DNA of 64,000 nucleotides from Actinomycetes bacterium. Lineage in GTDB: Bacteria; Actinomycetota; Thermoleophilia; Solirubrobacterales; Solirubrobacteraceae. This document shows positions 53,516 to 63,456 of the stretch, in pieces. Made by a program: the position numbers and the translations under genes. The stretch covers positions 1 to 64,000 of the forward strand of contig JAJYHG010000251.1 of NCBI GenBank assembly GCA_021784895.1, in the 5' to 3' direction. The notes beneath the pieces are model-generated. The model saw nothing but the letters and a program-made list of their open reading frames with translations. It was not told the origin of the DNA and searched no databases. Positions within the stretch are counted from its first letter, which is position 1; each line of letters opens with the position of its first letter.

Positions 53516-55276
53516 TCAGTTGACGCGCAGCTTGACCAGGTACAGCAGGCCGCCGTCGCTCACGCCCACGTTCCAGTCCTGGAAGTGGCTGAGGTTGGGC
53601 GTGATGTGGAAGATGATGTGCCAGCGGGTGGTGCCGTTCACCTCACCGTCCGGGTAGAGCGCGTTGTTACCGCCGCTGGGCAGCAGCGGGGCGACCGCGG
53701 CGTCCACGTAGTAGGGCTGAAGGTCGCCGACCACGGTCAGTTCGTAGTAGCCGCTGATCTGGACGTTGTAGCGCCCACCGGTGCTCGCTACCGGCGTCAC
53801 CGAGATGATCGGCGCCGGGTTGGGGGCGAAGAACGAGTGGCCCTGGGTGACGAGCACCGTGTGCGGGTGCGGGTAGTCGACGGTCACCCGGATCTTGTCG
53901 CGTGCGACCTTGAAATAGGTGCCCGCGCAGGTGACCTCGGTGAACCAGCGTGTGCCTAGCACCGCCGCCGCGGCGCCCGAGCCCTGGGTTGTGAAGCTGC
54001 CGTGGGCGTTTGCCCAGAGGCTGCGGAGCCGCTTGCCTCTGGGCTTGTTGCTCGTGTGGCCAGGCTTCTTGCGCTTCTTGCCTCGGCGCGCGGCTTGACC
54101 CCGTTCTGCGCCCGCGGCGGCGGCGTGTGCGGACGGCGCGACGACGACTGCGCTGCCGCTGCCGGCAGCCCCGGCCGAGCAGGCGGCAAGCGGGTTGCCG
54201 CCCGTCAGGGTGGCTGTGGTCGCCCCGGTGCGGCGGTTCTGGTGGAGCTTGAACTGGCCGTCGTAGAAGACTCCCGTCTCTGATTTGCCGTGCGGCAGCC
54301 CCAGGGTGAGCTGGACCTGGCCGTGGCTTACGTCGATCTCCGAGCCGTTGGGAATCTCGCGCGCCTGCTTCAGGTTGTGAAAGCGGCGCGCGCCGGGCGT
54401 TCTGATCGCGCTCGTGCCGCTGACCAGGGTGACGTCCACCGTCTTGCCCAGACGCGGCGGCCGGAGCGTGCCGATCACCACAAACGCGCCGTCGGCAGGG
54501 TGGGTGACGCTGGCATGCGAGCCGGTGTTTCCGTGCCAAGCCGAGGAGCTGCTCGCGGCTGGCCGGAAGTTCAGCCGAGCTCCGCCGACGCTGAAGGCGC
54601 GGAACACGACCGGCGCAAACGGCGCCGGCCCGGCGTCGGCGTTTGGCCCGCCGGTCGGCGAGTACTCATCGACGAGCGGTAGCGCGCCCCGCAAGATCGG
54701 CTCTCCGTTGGCGCCGGCGTAGATCGGCAGCATCCCGGCCGCCCAGCCGGTTCTGAGGCCCAGGCTCGGCCCCACGGTGCTCCGGCTGCGGTGGGTGTTC
54801 ACGTCCGTCATGGTCAGTCTCAGGCGCGCGCCCACGACGGTGATCGTGATCCGCAGCGGATCGCCGGGGGCGACCGCGAAGCCGGCCGGGCGGAACTGGA
54901 GCAGCCCCGCACCGGGCTCGCTGATCAGGAACTCAGCCCGGTAGCTGCGGCGGTGGCCGCTGCAGTAGCTGTAGAAGCCGGCGAAGTCAAAGGGACGTAC
55001 GAGCGTGCCACCGTGGCTGTAGGTGCCGAACAGCTCCATACCGCTGCGCTGGCCGGCAACCTGGCCCGGGCGGACGTGCTTGCAGCCCACGGCCGAGACG
55101 TACACGGTACCCGACAGTGAGCCGGCCGGGCCAGCGCCGGTCCAGAATGCGCCGGTGCCTACCAGGCCCGTGCGGCCGGCTGAGGCGGACGGAACCAGCA
55201 GCGCCACGAGCAGCGCACTCGCCGCCACCAGCATGAGCGCCCTCGTCCCGCGGCGTACGTGAGCCGTCACCCCCAC
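53516..55276 (-). CDS. Hypothetical secreted protein (586 aa)
   Basis: Signal peptide MLVAASALLVALLVPSASAG; no family recognised. Confidence 0.7.
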   Translation of the reverse strand: MGVTAHVRRGTRALMLVAASALLVALLVPSASAGRTGLVGTGAFWTGAGPAGSLSGTVYVSAVGCKHVRPGQVAGQRSGMELFGTYSHGGTLVRPFDFAGFYSYCSGHRRSYRAEFLISEPGAGLLQFRPAGFAVAPGDPLRITITVVGARLRLTMTDVNTHRSRSTVGPSLGLRTGWAAGMLPIYAGANGEPILRGALPLVDEYSPTGGPNADAGPAPFAPVVFRAFSVGGARLNFRPAASSSSAWHGNTGSHASVTHPADGAFVVIGTLRPPRLGKTVDVTLVSGTSAIRTPGARRFHNLKQAREIPNGSEIDVSHGQVQLTLGLPHGKSETGVFYDGQFKLHQNRRTGATTATLTGGNPLAACSAGAAGSGSAVVVAPSAHAAAAGAERGQAARRGKKRKKPGHTSNKPRGKRLRSLWANAHGSFTTQGSGAAAAVLGTRWFTEVTCAGTYFKVARDKIRVTVDYPHPHTVLVTQGHSFFAPNPAPIISVTPVASTGGRYNVQISGYYELTVVGDLQPYYVDAAVAPLLPSGGNNALYPDGEVNGTTRWHIIFHITPNLSHFQDWNVGVSDGGLLYLVKLRVN

Positions 55277-55417
55277 GCGCGCAGTCTAACGCTAGGCGGA
55301 CCAGGGGGTACGATTTTTCGTAAATCTTTGCGCACGTCGCGCGTCCGGCCGGCGGAGATCGGCTAACGTCGGCGTGAGGTGCCGCGCAACCTGGTGGGGA
55401 GAACGTAGGAGAAGCCG

Positions 55418-55882
55418 ATGGAGACGATCGAGATGACCGCCGCTGAGCTCAGCCGGCTGCGCGAGGAGCTGGGTGAGCTCGAGGGCGCGGGACGCTCCCA
55501 GATCGCTGCCCGCATCAAGACCGCGCGCGAGTGGGGTGACCTCAGCGAGAACGGCGAGTACCACGCCGCCAAGGAGGCGCAGGCGCACCTGGAGACGCGC
55601 ATCCTGAGGCTGCGCGAGCAGGTCCGCGCGGCGGTCGTGGTCGAGCACCAGGCGGGCGGCGAGGAGGTCCACCACGGCAGCACGGTCGCGGTCACCGACC
55701 TGGACAGCGCCGCCGCGCAGACCTTCAAGATCGTCTCGCCGAACGACGCCAACCCCAAGCAGGGGCTGATCTCCTCGAGCTCGCCCGTGGCGCAGGCGCT
55801 GATCGGCGGGCGGGCTGGCGACGAGGTTGAGGTGGCGATCCCGGCCGGGGTCCGCAGGCTACGGATCGAGTCGATCGCCTGA
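55418..55882 (+). CDS. greA: Transcription elongation factor GreA
   Basis: [57 protein letters not shown]. Confidence 0.95.
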   Translation: METIEMTAAELSRLREELGELEGAGRSQIAARIKTAREWGDLSENGEYHAAKEAQAHLETRILRLREQVRAAVVVEHQAGGEEVHHGSTVAVTDLDSAAAQTFKIVSPNDANPKQGLISSSSPVAQALIGGRAGDEVEVAIPAGVRRLRIESIA

Positions 55883-55887
55883 GCAGC

Positions 55888-56658
55888 GTGGCCATGCAGA
55901 TCAAGGGAACAGCGGCGATCGTCTTCGGCGGCGCATCGGGTCTCGGTGAGGCGGCCGCGCGGCGGCTCGCGGCCGAGGGCGCGACGGTGGTGGTGGCCGA
56001 CCTCAACTCGAGCCGCGCCGAGCTGGTCGCCGCAGAGATCGGCGGCATCGCCCGGACCGCGGACGTGACCGATGCGGATGCCGTGGCGGGCGCCGTCGAG
56101 GCGGCTGCGCAGGCGTGCCCGGCGGGATTGCGGATCTCCGTGTGCTGCGCGGGGGTGGGCTGGCCCGCGAAGCTGATCGGCCGCGACGGACCGACGCCGC
56201 TCGAGCACTTCGCGCAGGTGATCAGCATCAATCTCCTCGGCACGATCAACGCGCTGCGCCTGGCCGCCGCCGCGATGATCGGCAACGAGCCGGACGCTGA
56301 GGGTGAGCGCGGCGTCTGCATCAACACCGCTTCGGTGGCCGCCTATGACGGCCAGATTGGCCAGGTCGCCTACGCGGCTTCCAAGGGCGGCGTGGTTGGG
56401 CTCACGCTCCCCGCCGCCCGTGAGCTGGCCGCCCGGGGCGTGCGCGTCATGACCATCGCCCCCGGGATCTTCGATACGCCGATGCTCGCCTCCCTATCTG
56501 AAGAGGTGCGGCGGTCGCTCGGCGCTCAGGTGCCGTTCCCGCCACGGCTCGCGCGGCCCTCCGAGTACGCCGACCTCGCCTGCCACATCGTCGCCAACAC
56601 GATGCTGAACGGCGAGGTGATCCGGCTTGACGGCGCGATCCGGATGGCACCGCGGTAA
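55888..56658 (+). CDS. SDR-family oxidoreductase (3-hydroxyacyl-CoA dehydrogenase type-2-like)
   Basis: [31 protein letters not shown]...[39 protein letters not shown]. Confidence 0.93.
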   Translation: MAMQIKGTAAIVFGGASGLGEAAARRLAAEGATVVVADLNSSRAELVAAEIGGIARTADVTDADAVAGAVEAAAQACPAGLRISVCCAGVGWPAKLIGRDGPTPLEHFAQVISINLLGTINALRLAAAAMIGNEPDAEGERGVCINTASVAAYDGQIGQVAYAASKGGVVGLTLPAARELAARGVRVMTIAPGIFDTPMLASLSEEVRRSLGAQVPFPPRLARPSEYADLACHIVANTMLNGEVIRLDGAIRMAPR

Positions 56659-56672
56659 CCCCGCTCCGGCGC

Positions 56673-56888
56673 ATGCAGGAGATTGAGATCAGCGGCCAGA
56701 TGATCCGCCTCGGCCAGCTGCTCAAACTCGGCGGTGTGGTCGAGAGCGGCGCCGGCGGCAAGGATCTGCTCGCCGCCGGCGTGGTGCTGGTCAACGGCCG
56801 CGTGGAGAACCGCCGGGGCCGCCAGCTGCACGACGGGGACGTGGTCGAGGCCGGGGAGTGGGAGCTCCGCGTCAGCGCGCGCGGCTGA
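56673..56888 (+). CDS. S4-domain RNA-binding protein (YbcJ-like)
   Basis: MIRLGQLLKLGGVVESGAGGKDLLAAGVVLVNGRVENRRGRQLHDGDVVE. Confidence 0.88.
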   Translation: MQEIEISGQMIRLGQLLKLGGVVESGAGGKDLLAAGVVLVNGRVENRRGRQLHDGDVVEAGEWELRVSARG

Positions 56889-59031
56889 GCAGATCGCCCA
56901 GGCGTGAGTGGCGTCTGTCGGTGTCGGGCGTGCGCGCGGCGCGAGCGACCACCGCACGGCTCCCGACGATCACCGTCGCCAGCCGCGCGCGCGTGACCGC
57001 CGTGTAGAGCATCTCGCGGCGCAGGAAGAAGCCGCCGGCCTGATCGTGGGCGACGATCACCGCCACCGGCAGCTCGATCCCCTGGCCGCGGTGCACCGAG
57101 CAGGCGTAACCGAGGCGCAGGCTCTCGGCCTCCTCAGGTGGTAGGCGGAAGAGCTGCTCGTCGCCGCGCAGCAGCAGCGCCGCGTCGTCACCATCGGCGC
57201 CTGGGATCTCGTCCTCCAGGTAGAGGACCGTGCCGTTCATGAGGCCCTTCTCGTGCAGGTTGCGCCCGGTCATCATCAGCTTGTCGCCGATCCGCAGGCG
57301 CCCGGCACCCACAGGGCTGCCGTGGGGGTTCAGCGCTTCGCGCAGCATCCGGTTGAGGGCGTCGATCCCCAGCTCGCCCCTGTACACCGGGGCGAACACC
57401 TGGATCTCGGCCACCGGGTCCACGCCAAAGTGGCGGGGCAGCCGGTGCGCGACCAGGTCGACAATCAGCTCCGCGGCATCGGCGGCGCCGGTGCGCTCCA
57501 TCAGGAAGAGGTCCTGCTTCATGCCCTCGCCGGGCTGGAACTCAGGCAGCTCACCGCGCCGGATCGCGTGCGCGCCCTGAACGATCATGCTGCCAGCCGC
57601 CTGGCGGAAGATGTGGCCCAGGCGCGCGGTCGGGATGACATCGGAGGCGACCAGGTCGGCAAACGGCTTGCCCGCGCCCACCGGCGCCAGCTGGTCGGCG
57701 TCGCCGACCAGCACCACGTGTGACCCGGGTGCCAGCGCCCGCACCAGCGCCACCATCAGTTCGAGGTTCGCCATCGAGGACTCGTCGACGATCAGCAGCT
57801 CACAGGCCAGCGGGTCGTCCTCGTTGTGCTCGGGCGGCTGGCCCGGCACCCAGCCGAGTGCCGAGTGGATCGTCCTCGCCTCGATGCCGCTCGCCTCCGT
57901 CATCCGCCGCGCGGCACGACCGGTGGGCGCTGCCAGCATAACCTTCGCCCCCTGCCGCGTAGCGAGGTCGGCGATCGCGCGAATCGTGGCCGTCTTGCCG
58001 GTGCCGGGACCGCCGGTGATCACCGACAGGCGGTATGTGAAGGCGGCGCGCACGGCGGCCTCCTGCTCAGCTGTGAGAGTCAGCTCTCCGCTGGCCGGCG
58101 TGGGCGCCTGTGGACCGCTGGTGCGCAGACGGCCGCCGCCACCGCCACCGCCAGCGCCGAGGAGCTCCAGGATCCGCTCACCCAGCTCCTGCTCGAGCTC
58201 CCAGGTGGGCCTGCGGTAGACCCAGTCGCCGCTGCGCACGAGTTCACCGTCTTCGACCAGCGTTGCGATCGCTTCCTCATCCGGCAGCTGGCCGAGCAGA
58301 TCGCGGGCCGCGGCCAGCAGCTGGCCGGTCGGCAGGCAGGTGCTGCCGACGTGAGACTCGGCCTCGGAGAGGGCGTAGACCAGCGCCGCGCTGACCCGGC
58401 CGGGGATCTCATCCACGGACTCAGCGCCAGCCCGCGCGATTCTGTCGGCGACGCGGAAGCCGACACCGAAAACGCGGGTCAGCTCATAGGGGTTCTCCGT
58501 TATCACGCGGTGCGCGGTGCGCGGGTAGGCGTCGTTGATGCGCTTGGCGAGATAGGCCAGTCCGTGGGGGGCGAGCAGCACGTGCAGCCGGCGGAGGGAG
58601 CGCATCTCATTCCAGGAGGCCGCCGCCTCGCCGGCGCGGAACGGGTTCAGGCCGGCCCGGCGGAAGGCGGCGGCTGGATCGGCGTCGATCGAGTCGAGCA
58701 CCTGCTCGGCTCCGTACCGGTCGACCAGCTTGCTGGCGCGGACCTCGCCGACGTGACGGATCCGGCGCAGGTAGGAGATCAGCGCCCCCCGCTGTTGTGG
58801 GGGCAGCGGCCGTGCCTGTTCCACCTTCACCTGTTCGCCGTAGCGGGTGTCGTTCACCCACACCCCGGTCACATGGGCGCGCTCGCCGACCTCGAGGTGG
58901 ATCAAGGGCCCGACCAGCACCACCGGGCCGCCTTCAGATTCCGCGTCGAGGACGGCAAACCCGCTGTCGCGGCTGGCAAAGCGCTGCCGGCGGACGGTCA
59001 CCTCGCGGTCGAAGGGCTCGGGCACGAGCAT
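56872..59031 (-). CDS. recD2: RecD2-like ATP-dependent DNA helicase
   Basis: VITGGPGTGKTATIRAIADL...GRAARRMTEASGIEARTIHSALGW...LIVDESSMANLELM...YACSVHRGQGIELPVAVIV; start refined to 59031. Confidence 0.93.
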   Translation of the reverse strand: MLVPEPFDREVTVRRQRFASRDSGFAVLDAESEGGPVVLVGPLIHLEVGERAHVTGVWVNDTRYGEQVKVEQARPLPPQQRGALISYLRRIRHVGEVRASKLVDRYGAEQVLDSIDADPAAAFRRAGLNPFRAGEAAASWNEMRSLRRLHVLLAPHGLAYLAKRINDAYPRTAHRVITENPYELTRVFGVGFRVADRIARAGAESVDEIPGRVSAALVYALSEAESHVGSTCLPTGQLLAAARDLLGQLPDEEAIATLVEDGELVRSGDWVYRRPTWELEQELGERILELLGAGGGGGGGRLRTSGPQAPTPASGELTLTAEQEAAVRAAFTYRLSVITGGPGTGKTATIRAIADLATRQGAKVMLAAPTGRAARRMTEASGIEARTIHSALGWVPGQPPEHNEDDPLACELLIVDESSMANLELMVALVRALAPGSHVVLVGDADQLAPVGAGKPFADLVASDVIPTARLGHIFRQAAGSMIVQGAHAIRRGELPEFQPGEGMKQDLFLMERTGAADAAELIVDLVAHRLPRHFGVDPVAEIQVFAPVYRGELGIDALNRMLREALNPHGSPVGAGRLRIGDKLMMTGRNLHEKGLMNGTVLYLEDEIPGADGDDAALLLRGDEQLFRLPPEEAESLRLGYACSVHRGQGIELPVAVIVAHDQAGGFFLRREMLYTAVTRARLATVIVGSRAVVARAARTPDTDRRHSRLGDLLSRAR

Positions 59032-59083
59032 GAAATTAGAGCGCGGGCAGACGCAAACGCCGCTTTGTGTCGAAAATGGCACA

Positions 59084-59824
59084 GTGATCCGCCACCTGCT
59101 CGGCATGCATGTGCCCGCCCTGGGCCGCAGCCTGAAGCTGCCGCTGACGCTCGGCGACCTCGAGCGGCCGGGTTTTGCGGCAGTCCCACGGCTGGAGCTG
59201 GTCGTGGGCGGCGCTCTGGCGACGCCGCCGGCCAGCGGGCCGGCGGCGTCGAGATACGTCGCGCTGACCTTCGATGACGGGCCGCACCCAGAGGGCACGC
59301 CGGCCGTGCTCGACGTGCTCGCCCAGCATGGTGCGACGGCCAGCTTCTTCCTGGTGGGCGAGCAGGTAGCTCGCTACCCAGGCCTCGCGGCGCGGATCGT
59401 GGCGGCCGGCCATACGGTCGGCCTGCATGGATATCTGCATCAGCTCCATCAGCGGCGTGGCGCGCCTGCGATGGCGGAGGACTTTCAGCGTGGCATTGCC
59501 GCGATCGCCGATGCGACCGGCATTACGCCGCGCCTGCACCGGCCGCCATACGGGATCTACAGCGCGGCGAGCCTGCGGGTCGCACGCGAGCGCCAGTTGC
59601 AGCCGCTGCTGTGGTCCAAATGGGGGCAGGACTGGCGCCGGGTCACCACGCCGGAGGAGATCGCAGGGCGTGTCGTTCGCGGTTTGCGGGCAGGCGACGT
59701 AATCCTGCTGCACGATGCGGACCACTACAGTGCGCAGGGTTCGCACCGGCGGACCGCGGCGGCGCTGCCGGCGATCATGAAAGCGCTGCAGTCTGCGGCG
59801 CTCGGTACGGTAAGGTTGGCGTGA
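59084..59824 (+). CDS. Polysaccharide deacetylase (NodB domain)
   Basis: YVALTFDDGPHPEGTPAVLDVLAQHGATASFFLVGEQV...HTVGLHGYLH...RPPYGIYSA. Confidence 0.92.
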   Translation: MIRHLLGMHVPALGRSLKLPLTLGDLERPGFAAVPRLELVVGGALATPPASGPAASRYVALTFDDGPHPEGTPAVLDVLAQHGATASFFLVGEQVARYPGLAARIVAAGHTVGLHGYLHQLHQRRGAPAMAEDFQRGIAAIADATGITPRLHRPPYGIYSAASLRVARERQLQPLLWSKWGQDWRRVTTPEEIAGRVVRGLRAGDVILLHDADHYSAQGSHRRTAAALPAIMKALQSAALGTVRLA

Positions 59825-59907
59825 CGAGCGCAGCCGGTGAGCCGCGCTCGAGGCGCCATGACACTTCGCCAGGCCAGCCAAGAGATGATCGATAGGGGCG
59901 TCACAGC

Positions 59908-61746
59908 ATGAAGGTCCGCGCCACCGGCCCGGCCGATGAGGAGGTTGAAGCCTGTCCCAGGAAGGTTCTGATCATCTCCGCTGACATCGGCGCCGGACAC
60001 GATCTCCCCGCGCGTGCGATCGCGCGCGAGTTCAACCACGAGGACCCGCAGGCCTTTATCGCGGTGGTCAACGGCCTGCCGGCGATGGGCAGCGTGGCCA
60101 CCGCTGTGCTGCGCAAGAGCTCGGCCTTCATGTTCCGCTGGATGCCGTGGCTGTTTGACCTGCAGTACCGGTTGTTCATGGAGTTTGCGCCGAGCCGCTG
60201 GGTCGCCTCACGGTTGCTCAGCCGCTTCTCGAGGCGCGGGCTGCTGCGCCTGATCAAGGCGCACGAGCCCGACGTGGTCGTATCCACCTACCCGGGCACC
60301 ACCCAGGTGCTGGGGGAGATGCGCCGCACCGGCCAGCTGGACGTGCCCTGCTACGCGTCGATCACCGACATCGCGGGACTGCGATTCTGGGCCCACCCCG
60401 GCATCGACCTGCACCTGATCTCGCATCCCGAAGCCCAGGCTGAGGTCGAGCGGATCGCCGGGCCGGGGAGCGTGCGCTGGGCCAAGCCGCCGACGGCGCA
60501 GGCGGTAGCCGAGCCACCGGCGCGCGAGCAGGCTCGCTCCGCACTGGGGCTCCCAGGCGACCGGACGGTGATCGCGGTGTCCGGCGGTGGCTGGGGGGTG
60601 GGGGATCTCGCGGGCGCGGTGGAGGTGGCGCTCGGGGTCGCGCCCGAGGCTTTGGTCCTCTGCCTATGCGGGCGCAACACACAGCTGCGCGAGCGCATGT
60701 CAGAGCGCTTTGCCGGTGAGCCGCGCGTGCGCTTGATGGGCTTCACCAACCGCATGGGTGAAGTGCTCGCCGCCGCCGACGTGCTGATCCACTCGAGCGT
60801 CGGGCTGACCCTGCTCGAGGCGCTGATCAGCGGCTGTCCGGTGATCTCCTACGGCTTCGGCTACGGGCACGTGCGGGTCGCCAACCAGGCGCTCGAGCGT
60901 CACGGGCTGGCGCGCGTCGCCCGCTCCGCCTCCAGCCTCGGGGTGGCGATCGCGCAGGTGCTTTCTGAGCCTCGCCCGGCGCCTGATGGCTCGTTCGCCT
61001 CGCGCCCGCCGACGGCCGCGCTGATCCTGGGCTCGGAGCGCCGGGTGGCGCCGCTGCCGGCCTGGCGGGTGCGGGCTGTGCGCATGCTCACGACCACGGC
61101 CGCCACCGCCACGGTCGTGCTGACCGCGTTTCTCTCGAGCGTTGCCTACGGGCTCGTCTCCTCGCTCGGCGCCGTGCCGCCGCTGACGGCGGTGCCCACG
61201 CTCAAGCCGCAGGTCGGCGTGATCGTGCAGGCGAGCGCGAGCCAGGCGCCGGCGCTCGCGCGCGCGCTCGGGCGCGACGGCATCCACGTCACCTTCGCGC
61301 TGCGCAGCAGCTCAGTGGCGTCGGCCGACATGCTCACCGACTACGGTGACGAGCCGCTGCCGCAGCTGAGCGGCAGCGGCCTGCTCGGCTGGGTCAGGAC
61401 CAAGGGCGACCTGCGCCGGCTCGTGCACGAGCTGAGCCTCGGCCCGATGCAGCACCGCTTCGGCTGGCGCCACCACTTCCTCTACACCTCCAGCGGGCCG
61501 AGCGTGATCCAGGTTCTGCTCGGCAAGAGCGCCGGCGGCACCTTCGTCGAAGGCAAGGTCACGATCAGCAAGCCCGGGCATCTTCCGCGGGCGCTTCACC
61601 GCGGAGAGATAGTCGAGATCAGGATCAAGAACCCGTCGGCGGCCTGGCACGAGGTGATCCAGCTCGTGCGTGAACTGGATCACCACCATCTGCGCGCGGT
61701 CCCGCTGGGCCCGCTGATGCTGAACTCGCCGTCAACGGCGGTCTGA
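59908..61746 (+). CDS. GT28/MGDG-synthase-like glycosyltransferase with extra C-terminal TM and deacetylase-like region
   Basis: VLIISADIGAGHDLPARAIAREFN...VVSTYPGTTQVLGEMRR...VSGGGWGVGDLAGAVEVAL...SSVGLTLLEALISGCPVISYGFGYGH. Confidence 0.88.
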   Translation: MKVRATGPADEEVEACPRKVLIISADIGAGHDLPARAIAREFNHEDPQAFIAVVNGLPAMGSVATAVLRKSSAFMFRWMPWLFDLQYRLFMEFAPSRWVASRLLSRFSRRGLLRLIKAHEPDVVVSTYPGTTQVLGEMRRTGQLDVPCYASITDIAGLRFWAHPGIDLHLISHPEAQAEVERIAGPGSVRWAKPPTAQAVAEPPAREQARSALGLPGDRTVIAVSGGGWGVGDLAGAVEVALGVAPEALVLCLCGRNTQLRERMSERFAGEPRVRLMGFTNRMGEVLAAADVLIHSSVGLTLLEALISGCPVISYGFGYGHVRVANQALERHGLARVARSASSLGVAIAQVLSEPRPAPDGSFASRPPTAALILGSERRVAPLPAWRVRAVRMLTTTAATATVVLTAFLSSVAYGLVSSLGAVPPLTAVPTLKPQVGVIVQASASQAPALARALGRDGIHVTFALRSSSVASADMLTDYGDEPLPQLSGSGLLGWVRTKGDLRRLVHELSLGPMQHRFGWRHHFLYTSSGPSVIQVLLGKSAGGTFVEGKVTISKPGHLPRALHRGEIVEIRIKNPSAAWHEVIQLVRELDHHHLRAVPLGPLMLNSPSTAV

Positions 61747-61797
61747 GCCAGGCCGGGGGGCTGGTGGCGGGGGCGCTCCGGGGCGAGCGCTCCTCGG

Positions 61798-63252
61798 TTA
61801 CGAGCCGAGTGCTACTAGCTGGTCGTTGCCGCTGCCCGAGCTTCCAAAGCCGGGCTCGATCGGGCCGTCGCCCTGGAAGGTGCCGCTGATCTTGGTGGCG
61901 TTGATGTTGTTGCCCTCGATCAATGTCGTCAGCATCTTGTTGCCGGTCATGTAGAGGTAAGCGGTTCCGTTTGGCACGTACATGTCGCCGTTGAGCGTCT
62001 GGCTGCCGGAGACGGTGACATTCAGTGCCTGTGAGCCCGTTCCGGTGGCGTAGAAGATCGGGTAGTTGCCTGTGACCGGAGTCGGGACCGACGGGTTACA
62101 CGTGGAGGCGTTGTAGCCGGTTGAGTCATATCCGCAGGCCGAAAGGGTCTCGTTGCCGTTGACCTTGTAGTCGATGGTGCCGCCGACGAAGGTGTCATAC
62201 CAGTCGTGGTTGGCCCTTACGTTGATCGTGATCGCGCCGTTCCAGGTGCTCGGATCTGAGGGCGTGCCCGTGCCGACGGCGCAGTAGATGTTGCCGGTGA
62301 TTGGCAGGTCGCCGTTGGCGCTGCCGCTGAAGGTGATGTTCGAGCCGCCGTTGGTGCAGAAGGGGGGATAACCCTTGAGCGTCCCACTGGCCTGGCAGGG
62401 GAGCTCGCCGCTTACGGCACTGCCGCTGTTGTAACAGGCGGGGAAGTCAAGCGCGTAGTCGACTGGGAACGGGTAGTACGCCGATGCCTGCGTGGGTGGC
62501 GATGTCCACGGAATCTGGCCGTTTGAGGTGATCGAATCGGAGCAGGCGCCAAGCGGCCCGTTGGGGCCGTATGAGGCCGTTCCGAACTTTGGGGTGCCAT
62601 TGGTTGAGCCGCTGAGGTTTGAGTTGCTGATGATCACACCGGTCACCCCGGTTGTCCCGGAGGAGTTCAGGTCGACGCCGTTGGTTGCGCTGGAGCAGTT
62701 GCTGTTGTCGGCGAACATGAAGGCGCAGCCCGTGTCGTTTCTCGCGCTCGGACAGGGACTCGGACCGTTGTCCCAGTGCGCGGCTGCCTGAGCGCTCTCG
62801 GTCACCTGACCGATCCCGAACAGCCGCGCGAATAGCCCTGGGGACTGAACCGATGGGCTCACGGTCACCAGGTCGCTGGTGGTGTTGACGTTCACCTGGC
62901 TGGTGGTGATGGTGACGCCGTTGGCGGCCGCGTAGTCGACCGCGACGGTCTGTGCGTCACTGACGTCGGTGCCGGAGGTGCAGGCCGGCACGCTCGTCAG
63001 CGTGCCGTTGATGTCCATGCTCGTCGGTGTGGCGCTCGGGTTGGCCAGGCAGTTGGCGGCAGCCAGCGCTGAGGAGTCGGCCACCACCTGCGCCTGGTGG
63101 CGCCTGACCATCCAGGATGCTGTATCGATCCCGACGGCGGCCATGCCGAGCAGCACCATCAGCGAGACCAGGACGACGACGAGCGATTGTCCGGACTCTC
63201 CGGACAGTAGTCGCTCGGAGTGCTTGTCTCGGGCCAGCATGTTGTGATTCAC
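61798..63252 (-). CDS. Tad-like (TadG/TadE-type) membrane-anchored protein
   Basis: GESGQSLVVVLVSLMVLLGMAAVGIDTASWMVRRHQAQVVADSSALAAANCL. Confidence 0.85.
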   Translation of the reverse strand: MNHNMLARDKHSERLLSGESGQSLVVVLVSLMVLLGMAAVGIDTASWMVRRHQAQVVADSSALAAANCLANPSATPTSMDINGTLTSVPACTSGTDVSDAQTVAVDYAAANGVTITTSQVNVNTTSDLVTVSPSVQSPGLFARLFGIGQVTESAQAAAHWDNGPSPCPSARNDTGCAFMFADNSNCSSATNGVDLNSSGTTGVTGVIISNSNLSGSTNGTPKFGTASYGPNGPLGACSDSITSNGQIPWTSPPTQASAYYPFPVDYALDFPACYNSGSAVSGELPCQASGTLKGYPPFCTNGGSNITFSGSANGDLPITGNIYCAVGTGTPSDPSTWNGAITINVRANHDWYDTFVGGTIDYKVNGNETLSACGYDSTGYNASTCNPSVPTPVTGNYPIFYATGTGSQALNVTVSGSQTLNGDMYVPNGTAYLYMTGNKMLTTLIEGNNINATKISGTFQGDGPIEPGFGSSGSGNDQLVALGS

Positions 63253-63442
63253 AGTCGGTGCGGTTTGATCGGCCTTGAGCGGCGGCGGCAGGTTCTAGAC
63301 GTTTGGTCTACTCCGGGCGCGTGCGGGGCTGTGGTGACCGGGTAGCTGGCATCGCTCTGGTATCGGCTCATGGGGCGAGGGTCTTGAGCCTGCGAGGCGG
63401 CGGGGCAGAACTGGCGTGGGTTGAGAGAACGGGCTGCAGATG

Positions 63443-63456
63443 CGAACATACGTTCG
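63443..63456. promoter_or_regulatory. LexA/SOS box CGAACATACGTTCG
   Basis: Perfect CGAAC-N4-GTTCG palindrome adjacent to the polymerase start. Confidence 0.88.

Noticed and set aside
55309-55322. Palindrome TACGATTTTTCGTA upstream of greA
   Set aside because: Only 5-bp arms; too weak to distinguish from chance without conservation data.
57826-59277. 483-aa plus-strand ORF
   Set aside because: Antisense to recD2.
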